Part shown: one piece after another, positions 32,582 to 43,900 of the stretch
Layout: each line of letters begins with the position of its first letter
Position numbering within the stretch: position 1 is the first letter of the stretch
Origin: Rugalucina vietnamica
Lineage: Eukaryota > Mollusca > Bivalvia > Lucinida > Lucinidae
Direction of reading: 5' to 3'
DNA: 64,000 nt
Assembly (NCBI GenBank): GCA_964017185.1
Contig: OZ024871.1
Location: forward strand, 8,176,214 to 8,240,213
Position numbers and translations under genes: made by a program
The notes under the pieces: generated by a model
Told to the model about the DNA's origin: nothing
What the model saw: only the letters and a program-made list of their open reading frames with translations
Databases searched by the model: none

Positions 32582-33480
32582 TTCGTATTTTTGATTCACT
32601 GATTAAACCAATAGCCCTATACAATAGTGAGATATGGGTACCTTATAAATCTTGTTTTCAAAGGAAATCTTTAGATGATATTTTTGAAATGTCTTTTAAA
32701 GGCTTCAACGAATTTGATAAAATTTATACAAGATTTTTAAAATATGTCCTCGGAGTACATTCTAAAGCTTGTAACTTTGCTGTTTACAGTGAACTTGGTC
32801 AATTCCCTATGATTATTTCTGTCATTGTGGGTGTTATAAATTTTTGGCTACACACACTCCAATCTCAAAATGACTCGCCTGTTTCACAAGCTTACTGGGA
32901 ACATTTCAATAACCGTACTTTAAAAAGTCCTTGGATTTGTTTTGTAAAAAGAATATAAACAGACTTGGGTTTCTCTCATGTATGGGATAACCAGGGAACA
33001 TTCAATTCATCTTCTCTTATAGTTTGTATAAAAGCTAAACTAAAAGAAAGGTTTATTTCATATTGGACAAAAAGTATAAATTCTGAAGTTGGAATGGATA
33101 AGTTAAGAACCTATAAACTTTTTAAGCGGAACTTTGAAATGGAAAAATACTTAGAAATTTTGCCTGATCGAAGACAAAGAAAATCTCTAGCTGCTTTTAG
33201 AATAAGTGCACACAAGCTTCAGATTGAGCGTGGGAGGTATGTTCGTAAAAATGTAGAAGGCCGTTTAGGTAATTCATGCAATAAGATTGACGATGAAATT
33301 CATTTACTTTGTGAATGTGTCAAGTATCAGTCGTTACGCAATAATATGTTCGATAATATTTATAAAAGCTTCAATGCTGCTGTGTCTAAAAGAGAAAGGT
33401 TTATCAATATAATGACAAGCACAGAAGAAAATACTGTGAAATCTTTAGGTTTATTTGTGGCTTCTTGTGACATATCTTAA
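32582..33480 (+). pseudogene. C-terminal part of LINE ORF2 (frameshifted, one internal stop)
   Basis: The frame resumes with IALYNSEIWVPYKSC and continues to a stop at TAA 32956-32958. It goes on in the same frame through LRTYKLFKRNFEMEKYL, RKSLAAFRISAHKLQIERGR and DEIHLLCEC to TAA at 33478-33480. The last block is the Cys/His-type motif common at the ends of LINE proteins. Confidence 0.75.
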
Positions 33481-33687
33481 CATGGATCTTATTGCTCATG
33501 ATATTTTATCTTATTTTTTTTTTTTTTTTCATTATTATCATTATTATTATTATTAATTAGTATTAATATTCCATATATTAATGCATGATCTGATATATTT
33601 GTTTGCTTTCATGTTTGTATGTATGTATGTTATAAATGTATGTATTTGCCATTAACACTTCATGGGTATAGTTGAGCAGTAAATAAA

Positions 33688-33763
33688 ATTCTATTCTATC
33701 CTATTCTATTCTATTCTATTCTATTCTATTCTATTCTATTCTATTCTATTCTATTCTATTCTA
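33688..33763 (+). repeat. (ATTCT)n microsatellite, LINE tail
   Basis: About 15 pentanucleotide units follow AATAAA at the LINE 3' end. Confidence 0.85.
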
Positions 33764-33788
33764 ACGTTGCTATGTTACTATGTTAAAT

Positions 33789-33820
33789 CCGCCTGATGAG
33801 TATAACGAAACCGGTCGCGG
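33789..33820 (+). ncRNA. Candidate type I hammerhead ribozyme
   Basis: The core reads CCGC | CTGATGAG | TATAA | CGAAA | CCGGTC | GCGG. Stem I is CCGC (33789-33792) with GCGG (33817-33820). All invariant core bases are present: CUGAUGA at 33793-33799, GAAA at 33807-33810, and the cleavage triplet GUC ending at 33816. Stem II is minimal (G33800-C33806). Stem III is the self-complementary ACCGGU, as in minimal hammerheads of Penelope-like elements and satellites, which act best as dimers. It lies just after the LINE tail, probably in a separate short remnant. Activity is inferred. Confidence 0.6.
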
Positions 33821-33870
33821 TAATTAAATAATGTAAAAATCCAGATGTCATATATATATATATATACATG

Positions 33871-33874
<4 letters not shown>

Positions 33875-33947
<73 letters not shown>
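33875..33947 (+). repeat. (GA)n microsatellite
   Basis: A ~72-bp pure GA run, preceded by (TA)n at 33850-33865. Confidence 0.9.
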
Positions 33948-33949
<2 letters not shown>

Positions 33950-34035
33950 ATGTACTAAATTGGCGATTGTAGGTTTCGAACCCGCAGTCTACCGCTTCTG
34001 CGTCAGCTATACAGAGCAAGATTTCCCTGTATAAC
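33948..34035 (-). mobile_element. tRNA-derived SINE fragment
   Basis: On the minus strand GGGTTCGAAACC (about 33971-33982) is a canonical B box, preceded by GCTGACGCAGAAGCGGTAG, which is plausible A-box-side sequence. A cloverleaf acceptor stem is not evident, so this is a SINE head rather than a functional tRNA gene. Confidence 0.45.
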
Positions 34036-34455
34036 CAGTCTGATAGGTTATTGGTTTTCGTTGTGCAAGCGAACTCGTCTATATATATATGGAATAACTA
34101 GATCATGTGGATGCCAAAGCTAGGAAATAATATTTTCATTTCAAAACCGTATTAGTAAAGTTAATTCTCGTTTCACCGTCGTCAACGCTGTGTATCGAAA
34201 ACCTTTTTAAGAACGAACAGCTGTATAGTATAAGATATAGTGAAATCGAGAAGTAGTGTGAAAATGGTTAAACATGAATTAAAATGCCAGTTTTAATTTC
34301 CTCGGGACGCATCCGTTCATGCCTGTTCGGACATATGTTTTTGAGCTTGTTAGGATTAACCATTATTTGAAACATTTACACATAAAAATGTTATAACGAC
34401 TTCCAGTAAGTTATCATCATAAAATATGATGAGAAATGTTTCCAGTGTTAAAACC
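34036..34455. other. Unassigned AT-rich DNA
   Basis: No gene or repeat was recognised. Confidence 0.5.
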
Positions 34456-37385
34456 GCTGTCACACTATTGCGTATCGACTCACGTATCTTCGGCGTATCA
34501 AGATACGAAAGGTACGTCACGCGTACGTCGTACACACGTGAGCATACAATGTACGTAGCTCATACTCCTCGATACGTAGCCCATACTCCTCATATGCCGA
34601 GGTGCTACGTTTTTCGGCGTGAGCCGTGTAAGCTAAGTATTGACCTAATTTCATTGGCACTATTTCATTGGACAAATTATCGGTCATATTTAAATTAGCT
34701 GCGAGATTTAGACGAGATCAACTTTTCATTGGACAAATTATAGGTCATATGATATTCAAATGAGCCGCGAGATTAAGACGAGATCGACTTTTTTAGGTCT
34801 CTACTTAAATCGCCGTGCGTCATGTTACTATAAATAGAAACAGCGTTTACGTACTGGTATGACTAAATACTGAAAGAAACATTCTTGAATCCTTCCAGCA
34901 TTCGCGAGAGAAAACCAACAATTTGGGGTTCCGACCAGTTCCTACACAAACAAAGCTGTACAGCTACAGAATATGGTTAGAGGCTTGGAATTTTGGATAA
35001 GAAAATAGCGGAATTGTACTATCCATGGAGCGAAAACAATGGCGCAGAAGGTAACTACACAACAATTCATTTGAATGGTCGTGTAAGCTTGCCTATTATA
35101 TGTAGTTCTAAAATCTTTTAGTCCAACCTGTATAAAGCAAGTATATAAGGCTGTGAGCACACAATTGTTCGAGTCAAAACGCAGAACATATTATAACCCA
35201 CACCCATTTAAAGCACGCCGATTATCTTTTTAAAGATATTTCTTGTTTATGTTAGCACTTAAAATTCGTAGCACCTACGTGGCAGATCCGATACGTCGTA
35301 CATACGTCACACATACGTAGTACATACGAAAGCAACGTGACAGATACGCCGTAGACACGTAGCTCATACTCCTGATACGCCACACGTACGTCGTGGTAAC
35401 CGCTGTCACACTATCACGTATCGACTCACGTATTTACGGCGTATCAAGATACGAAAGGTACGTCACGCGAACGTCGTACATACGTGAGCATACGTAGCTG
35501 ATACTACTTGATACGTAGCTTATACTCCTCACATGCCGAGATGCTACATTTTTTATGTGTGCACTTAAAAATTCGTAGCACGTACGTGGCAGGTCCAATA
35601 CGCCGTACATACGTCACACATACGTGGTACATACGAAAGAAACGTGGCAGGTATGCCGTAGATACGTAGCTCATACTCCTCATACGCCACACGTACGTCG
35701 CGGTAAACATGCCACGTAACCATGACGTATGTACAGCGTACCTTTCGTATCTGCTTCGTATGTGTGACGTATGTGTTGCGTATCCTCGACTCTCTTTTCG
35801 TATCTACGGCGTATCAGCGACGTACGTGTAGCGTATCTCGTGTATCAATGGCGTATGTGCTACGTATGTGCTATGTACATTTCGATGCTGTAGAGTATGT
35901 GTGACGTATTAGGAGTATTAGGAATATTTTGTGGCGTTCCAAGAAAATTTTAATGCTTCTATATATTTGTTTGCGTTTTTCCGAAGTCATGTATCAGATG
36001 TTTCTCACGGTTCGGGGTGCCATGCAGGGTTCTTTCAGGGTTACGCTTGGTGTAGCCTCTATCTTTGTTCATGTCGCCTTACGACCAGAATGGGGAGCTT
36101 GGAGATGTTTGCACCCCCCCCCCCACCACCACCACCAACAACAACACCTCGGTTTGTTTTCTTCGGTGTTAATCTAGATTATCTAGACTTCGGTGGCATC
36201 TTCGACGTCTGATAATTGATAACTGTAATGTGCGAATTGCACGAACAAAGTGAACAGTACCGTTTGTTCTCATAGGTATCAAAAATCAATTGGTACAGAA
36301 CAGAAACGCCGCAGATAAGAATGGAACGTAGTACATACACCGTAGATACGTCACGCGTACACTTCATACGCCATACATACGCCACACGTACGTAGTACAT
36401 ACGCTTTGATACGCCGTACATACGAAAGTGAAATTCCTTACAAAAACAGATACGTCACGGATACGCCATGGGAACGTCACACATACGCGGTACATACGTC
36501 GCTCGAACAAAATACGGCTCAGACCTCGACGTTTCGAAATTTCCATACGTGAGCGATACGCCGCTGATACGCGAATGTGTGACAGAGCTATAAACATGCC
36601 ACATAACCGTGACTTACAGCGTACCTTTCGTATCTGCTACGTATGTGTCGTATGTGTGGCGTATCCTCGACTCTCTTTTCGTATAATATACGGCGTATCA
36701 GCGACGTACATGTGGCGTATCTCACGTATTAATTGAGTATGTGCTACGTATGTGCTACGTACGTTTCCCTGCTGTGGAGTATGTGTGACGTATTAGGAGT
36801 ATTAGGAATATTTTGTGGCGTTCCAAGAGAATCTTAATGCTTCTATATAAATGTTTTCGTTTTTCCAAAGTCATGGATCAGATGTTTCTCACGGTTCGGG
36901 ATGCCGTGCAAAGTTCTTTTAGGGCTAGGCTTGGTGTAACCTCTGTCTTTGTTCATGCCGTCTTACGACCAGGATGAGGAGCTTGGAGATGTCCCCCCAC
37001 CTCGGGTTTTCTCCAGTGGCATTTTCGACCTCTGATAATTGAAAACTATACATATAATATGCGAATTGCATGAACAAAGTGAACACAGCCGTTTGTTCTT
37101 ATAGGTATCAAAACGCAATAGGTACAGAACAGATACGCCGCAGATAAGAATGGAACGTAGTACATACGCCGTAGATACGTCACGCGTACACTTCAGACTC
37201 CATACATACGTCACACTTACGTAGCACATACGCCTTGATACACCGTACATAGGAAAGTGAAATCCCATACGAATACAGATACGTCACTGATACGCCACGG
37301 GAACGTAGCAGGACCTCGGCGTATCGAAATTCTCATAGATACGTGAGCGATACGCCGCTGATACGTGAATGTGTGACAGAGCTAT
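34456..37385. mobile_element. TACGTA-rich TIR element array (four related units)
   Basis: The outer ends GCTGTCACACTATTGCGTATC (34456) and ...GAATGTGTGACAGAGC (37370-37383) are inverted. Units start at 34456 (with a ~630-bp extra segment), 35402, 35704 and 36591. Units 3 and 4 are ~890 and ~795-bp near-copies sharing TTTTGTGGCGTTCCAAGA and TCACGGTTCGGG. Long terminal stretches of each unit are degenerate strings of TACGTAN6-8, reading as palindromes everywhere. No transposase was seen. Confidence 0.6.
34655..34790 (+). repeat. ~70-bp direct duplication inside the first unit
   Basis: TTTCATTGGACAAATTAT and GAGATTNAGACGAGATCNAC occur twice, about 70 bp apart, in the extra segment of unit 1. 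Confidence 0.6.
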
Positions 37386-38116
37386 AAGCGTCTATTTTTG
37401 CAATAAATACATATTTTTTTAAATAAAATCTGAAGTTCAAAGTATGTTTTGACCTTTGTTTCTATAACAAAGCCGATTGTGCTTTTTGCATTTACTTGTG
37501 AATCGCGTGTTTAAATCTTTTGTTATGTTGTAAAATGGGTGGTTATATGAATAAAAGCCCACGTCTAGCCTGCATATCTACTTACCCGACAACAATAATC
37601 TTGTTGTACGATTTAAAGCGTTATGTATCAAACTTTTGGATGGATGTTGAAGCAGCGTAATATGGAACTGGGTAGTTCGATAATTTCGATAATTTAAAGT
37701 TTCATGCAAATTCTATGAACTTCTTTGAGAAGTAAACAAAAAGGTAGAAATATTTACTTTTTCCCCGTCACATTCACTGTATATAGTATTACACCATCCG
37801 AAGTTTAGTAGGTCGGTGATAGACAAGATATATGGGATGTTTAAATATATAGCCTGGATGGATTTTGTTTAGGATGTGTATGTGATTATTTAAGCTAGAG
37901 AAGTATTGTATTTTGTCACCCAGCAATTTCGACGAATTTTAAACTTTTTATGGCTTCGTATAATTTAAATCTTAGAACAAATATCACAATGGGGCGTCTC
38001 CCGTCTCCAATTTTTACCCATTTTCAAACCAACTTTTTATTACTTTCAGATTTCTCAAATCACTGGACGAATAAATTGCGTATAGACATAACAAAGTATT
38101 AGCTATAGTGGTAAAG
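37386..38116. other. Upstream region of the EGF-type gene
   Basis: About 730 bp of AT-rich, repeat-poor DNA lie between the TIR array and the start codon at 38117. The promoter and transcription start should lie here or within the array. I cannot point to a specific TATA box or initiator with confidence. Confidence 0.4.
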
Positions 38117-38189
38117 ATGAAGGCAGACCTAAGCCCCTGTGTCTGTGGAACAGTGCTTGGAATACTGGCTCTGCTTGTGTCTATGTCAG
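38117..38189 (+). CDS. Exon 1: signal peptide
   Basis: The ATG has A at -3. It encodes [15 protein letters not shown], then ILALLVSMS, a short N-region and hydrophobic core. The donor is TCAG|GTAGGC, and the exon ends in phase 1. Intron 1 is 172 bp. Confidence 0.8.
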
Positions 38190-40916
38190 GTAGGCAAAAC
38201 TAATATTAAGTTTAAAAACAACCTTGTTAGAATGTTTACAGTTAAGGTCACATTTAACAAACAGAAAATCAAAAAACTTTAGTTGAAATAAAACGTTATG
38301 AATACGTTGATTCTATAACCTCCCTCACTTCGAGACTCAGTAATAAACCCATTTGTTTCAGCCTCCGCTAGTGACACGTGCAGTCTAACTTGTTTACCTG
38401 CATCGGCATCGGCAACCATCATATCTACAGCGTGTAATGCGACCGAATCAAACTGTAATGAAACAGCATCAGCCTGTAACGATACCGAGCCAACTTGTGT
38501 TGACCCAGGACCATCGTGTAACCTGACGACAATGGAGTGTCTGTACGGGTGTCTGGAGGAGTTTGGTGGGGATAGATGTCAGTTTAGATGTGCCAACAAC
38601 TGCTCTAATTGTACTGTCAGTCCGTATGTATATTTTAGTATCATTAGTGATTTCAATTGTTTCATCTAAATGGGCATCGATTATATTCTCCCCGTACATC
38701 AGTCAAAGTGCAGATTATACTTTCCTTTTGGTCCTTCAGTTTGAGATCAGCGGGGGTATTCTGAGAAATCAGAAATGCATCATCGGTTTAGGTTCATTTT
38801 ATTACGAACGTTTTATATACGTACGTATTTGACTCTATTTGGATAATACTAGTCTTTGTATCGACTATCCTGTTGAAAGTTACAAAATTCAATATTTCTC
38901 TTCGGCTCCATTTTGCCAAATTCAAAGGGTCACTGAAGTGGCTTAAGTAGCCGAAACCGCGGTAAGGCCCATCCCTTTTTTCATTAATATGCTCACTGCT
39001 CTTAAAGAATCTCTATTTTATTTTTGACGTAACGCACAATACTGGTTTCACTTTCCGTTGCGCGTCGTTTGCAGCGACGTAAATCAGCATTTTGACAAAA
39101 TTAATAGTTTCGACACGAGTGTGCTTTATTTTGCACGAATTGCGGTATGGTTCATAACGAAAAGGATTTTCAGGCGGTAACATAAGTGGTTTACATATAA
39201 AAAGGTACAAGTAGGCAAAGATCAGGAAAAGGCGCTATCAGAAAAAGATTCCCACTCCAAAAACCGAGGTGGGAAAAAAACAAACTAACAATCAGGTACT
39301 TATACCATGAAACATGTCGTAAGCCGAATGAGCAGCTATTTTCCCAATAGGTGGCCACTCAGTTACCTTAACTTAACTAAAAAATATGAAAACATACATA
39401 AGGCGCCAACAGCACAAAAATTGTTTTTAAACACCAAGACATAAAACAAAAAGAACCACCACAGAAGTATCGACTTGGAACGATCAGTAACCAAAGTTAC
39501 TGACGGGCTTAAACCGGTTTTACAGGTACCTAACCTCTCCCTCAGCTTCTGCAGTGGTTCATAACATTTAGTTAGTTCTTCGGTCCTCGTGGTGAATCTA
39601 TAACTAGTCAATGAATCATCAAGAACAAACAAATAAATCATGATAAACATCCTGATGAATCAAAAACCAGGACTCACAGATTGAGTAAGCTGCCCGACGA
39701 TGGAGATCCCTGGGCGCCGAATAACTTACTATTTCCGGAGCAAGCAACAGACAAGAAGCTCCGGCCCCAACCAACTAAAATGAATAGCTTTAAGTCGGGG
39801 TCATCATAGAGTCTGACGCCCGACCCACCGGCGTGCAATTAAAATTTGCAGAGTACTTAATTTGTGTAGATTTTGATCGTAAAGTCTTAGTTTACGGGAT
39901 CCGGCATGGAAACCTGATTCAGACTTAGAAACTTAGAAGGCAAATCGGACAGGTGACTATTAGATAGATGCTAGACATCCGTTATTCCATTTAGTATCAT
40001 GTTCCCATTGAAAAGTGATAGCAGTTTACATAGAAAAAGAGGAACCGGTACAGATTCACATACGAGTCTGCGTGTTATACACACACAACGTCAAAATTTG
40101 ACGGGGTTAACATTTTTTTGGACATCGCAAAAGTAATGGTATTTTGTGATGAGAATTGCAAGAATCATTATTTATATATCACTTTAAATCTTAAATATTG
40201 TCGTTTTTGAAATTATGTGCAAAATAAGCAAAAATAATTAAGTATATTATAAAAAGTTTCGAAAACGGGCGTAAACGCAAAATTCGGTAATGGTTAACAA
40301 AATTTTGGACATTTGTAATTTGTGATATTTTGATAGACGTAAGAAACAGCGAGGTATTGGTCGTGCTATATTTTTGCTGAAACGATGTCGTTTCATGTTA
40401 TGATGTCAGTTTCTGCCATTCGCGTCATATCTTCCCACAAAGTGTCTCAAAATGTCAACTTTTGCTGCGACTTTAGTGGTGTGACACATATTTTATATCC
40501 CAGCGCCATGAGCGCCCTACTTACTTCTCCACAAATCCAATAAATTACAGCGACAAGAATGTGCGGACGCATCTATTTGTTTGCATGTGTTGTGCTATTA
40601 ATGTAAGTAAGTTTGAGACTTTTTGAATGGCATAACCGCACGTTGTCTCAACTTTTTTCCGGAGTGCCAAAATCTAAGCGCAACGACATGCTATTTGCAG
40701 CCGTGGGAGAGAGATTCTTTCAATTCCTGGCCGTTTGTGACTGATTAGATTTTTGAAAAATGCAATTTGTATTAAAGCGCAGCTTTTAACCTTTAAAATG
40801 ATATATATAATATTGTATATTGTATTTTCTTTGCTTATTATCCATTTAGTGCTTCAAAAACACGTCAAGTGAAGCAAAATTTGAAAGTGACATCAGTATT
40901 ATACGTTACGTCTTTT

Positions 40917-40994
<78 letters not shown>

Positions 40995-43900
40995 AAAAGA
41001 CGTAACGTATAATACTGATATATATATATATATATAAACAAACAGAATTAGCGTACAAAAGTCGGTCGTGCCGCGACCGGGAATCGAACCATGGACCTTT
41101 AGGTGGTTCGATTCCCGGTCGCGGCACGACCGACTTTTGTACGCTAATTCTGTTTGTTTATATAATTTCCTGTATCGTGGCATTCTCTATTTCTATATAT
41201 ATATATTATATATATATATCATCAGCAGACTAAAGGGACATGCCGTAAAAGGTCTGATTTTATGTTCATCCCCACAAGAACGTCAGAGAAAACGTTTTAT
41301 TGGTCCGAACTGAATGTTTTCTGAAAAATACCGATTTTATCTCTGAATATAAGCTTGTTACTGGTTTAGGGTTTTGCTTTGCGGATGCGTCAAAAGTTCA
41401 GCTGTATTTAACAAGTGACATTATCTCTACTTCCGCTTTAGTTTTATCTACAGGCTGGCTTTTGGCTGTATTAGAAATTAGAAACCAGAGGACCAATGGT
41501 CCTGTAAACGCTCACCTGAGTCTGCTGCATATCCAATAAACATGTTTGAATATTATGGTATTTAACCTCAGTGCAAGGGCAGATGAAGCCCTTGGGCCGT
41601 TTTCTTTTTTTCAGAATAATCAGTATTCTGTCCATGCTGGCTTTTCCCTTCAAATGACATTTTAACAGTTTTTTCCCATTCAAATGCATGGGCAACCCAT
41701 GTTGACCTTGCCATAAAACTTGGTCAAGGTCATCACAGGGTCATGATTTATATATACATTGTAGTACTATCGCCATGGATGCTTCACGCCAAGTTTCATT
41801 GAAATCAATCTATTGGTTTTAGAGTAGAAGATATTTGAAGTGTTTTTACCATATATGGGCATGGCGGCCATCTTGGTCATGTGACCTAGATTATTAATAT
41901 ATACATTGGCTCCCCGATCCTATAGATGCTTCACATAAAATTTGGCTTTAGTTGGCCAAGTGGTTTCAGAGGAGTAGATGTTTGAATATTATGGTAATGT
42001 ACATGTATATTGCCCCGGGGTGTAGGCATATGAGCCCTTATTTCCATTTTATTTTCCGAATTATTAATATTTAGTCCTACTACCCATTTCCTGCAAGATT
42101 TTCACCTCAAATGACTTTTTAAAAGTTTTCCCCATTCCAATGCATTGGCGACCTATGCTGACCTTGTCGTAAAATAGGTCAAGGTCACCACGGGGTCATG
42201 ATTTATATATACATTGTAGTACTTCAGCCATTGGTGCTTCATGGCAAGTTTCTTTGAAATCGGTCCACCGGATTCGGAGAAGAATGGGCATAGCAGCCAT
42301 CTTGGTCATGTGAACTAGATAATTTATATATACATTAATTCTCCCATCCCATAGATGCTTCACATAAAATTTGGCTTTGATTCGCCAAGCGGTTTCAGAG
42401 GAGAAGATGTTTGAATATTATGGTAATATACATGTATATTGCCCCAGGGTGGGGGCAGATGAGCCCCTGGGGTCCAATTTTTTTCAGAATCATTAATATT
42501 CAGTCCTACTGTCCATTTCCTGCAAGACTTTCACTTTAAATGACATTTTAAAAGTTTTCCCTATTCAAATGCATTGGCGACCTATGTTGACCTTGTCGTA
42601 ACAAAGGTCAAGGTCATCACAGGGTCATGATTTGATAGTTCGTCTCTCACTAATGAGAAAGACCATCATTATTTCTTGAATTGTGCTGATGTGTGTTGGT
42701 GAGTTCTTTGATGGCTGACTAGGCCAATTCTGGCTCTAAACTGTCGGTTGCAAGTAGAGCAAGTCAATGTCATAGAGTCTGCTGGTGGCACATTTGTTTT
42801 GGCTTTGCGCTCTCTTCGCTTTCTTTCAGCTTCACAGATTCTCTTCTTTTCATAGAGAGCTGCTCCTTTGTTGATGAGACCTCGCCACTTTGATCGCTCC
42901 TGTGCAGTCTGTTCCCAGGACCCCATTGGTATTTCGAAATCCTTCAGAGGCTTTGAGGGTGTCTTTGTAGCGTTTCTTCTGGCCACCTTGAGAGCGCTTT
43001 CCCTCCTGTAGTTCTCCATAGAAAACTTTCTTTGGAAGTCGCGCATCAGGCATTCTTATAACATGGCCAGTCCATCTTAGCTGTGCTAGCTTTAAGACTG
43101 TATGCATGCTTTGCATCCCTGCTTTCCTCAGGACCTCTGTGTCTGGAATCTTGTCCTGCCACTTGATTTTTAACAACTTTCTCAAACAGCTTAAGTGGAA
43201 ATGGTTAAGTCTCTTTGCATGACGTTGGTATACTGTCCAGGTCTCACATGCATACAAGAGGGTTGGCAGTACCACAGCCTTGTAGACTTTCAGCTTGGTG
43301 TCAAGCTTGATTCCATTTCGCTCCCAGACATTTGCACGGAGTCTTCCGAATGCCACGCTAGCTTTTGCAATTCTGGCAGTGATCTCAGCATCAATATGCA
43401 CTGCTCTGGAGAGAGTGCTTCCCAGGTAGGTGAACTTGTCAACAACTTTCAGTTTTTGCCCATTCACAGTGATGGTTGGTTCATTATATGGTTTTCCGGG
43501 GGCTGGTTGGTGTACAACCTCTGTCTTTTTTGTGCTGATTGTGAGATCATAGTTATCACATGACTGTGAGACTTGATCCATGGCTCTTTGCATTTTTGCC
43601 TCTGTGTTGGCATTCTTATCCATATCATCTGCATAGAGGAGCTCATCTAGCACATCAGTCTGGGCCTTAGTTTTGGCTTGCAACCTTCTGAGGTTGAATA
43701 TGTTGCCATCAAAACGGTACCTGATTGGAAAACCAGTGTCACTGTCCTGAAAAGCATCCATAAGCATGGCAGAAAACATCATGCTGAACAGTGTTGGTGC
43801 CAGAACACAGCCTTGTTTGACCCCATTTGTTACTTCAAATGGTTCAGAGAACTCTCCATCATTTTGCACACGTGCCTGCATGCCATCATGAAACTGCCGC

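Larger units (their letters stand above)
29440..33763 (+). mobile_element. LINE (APE-type non-LTR retrotransposon), nearly full length, (TTCTA)n tail
   Basis: The order is the end of ORF1 (29453-29635), ORF2 with endonuclease and RT (29918-33480, broken by two mutations), a ~200-bp 3' UTR and a pentanucleotide (ATTCT)n tail at 33688-33763. Clade is not assigned. The short-repeat tail and Cys-rich C-terminus resemble CR1-group elements. Confidence 0.8.

Noticed and set aside
35504-37268. Several 60-100-codon ORFs rich in Tyr/Val/Arg
   Set aside because: They arise from TACGTA-type repeats, which read open in several frames, and match no known domain.
40899-41183. IYIYIY-rich ORFs
   Set aside because: Translation of (TA)n inside the palindrome.
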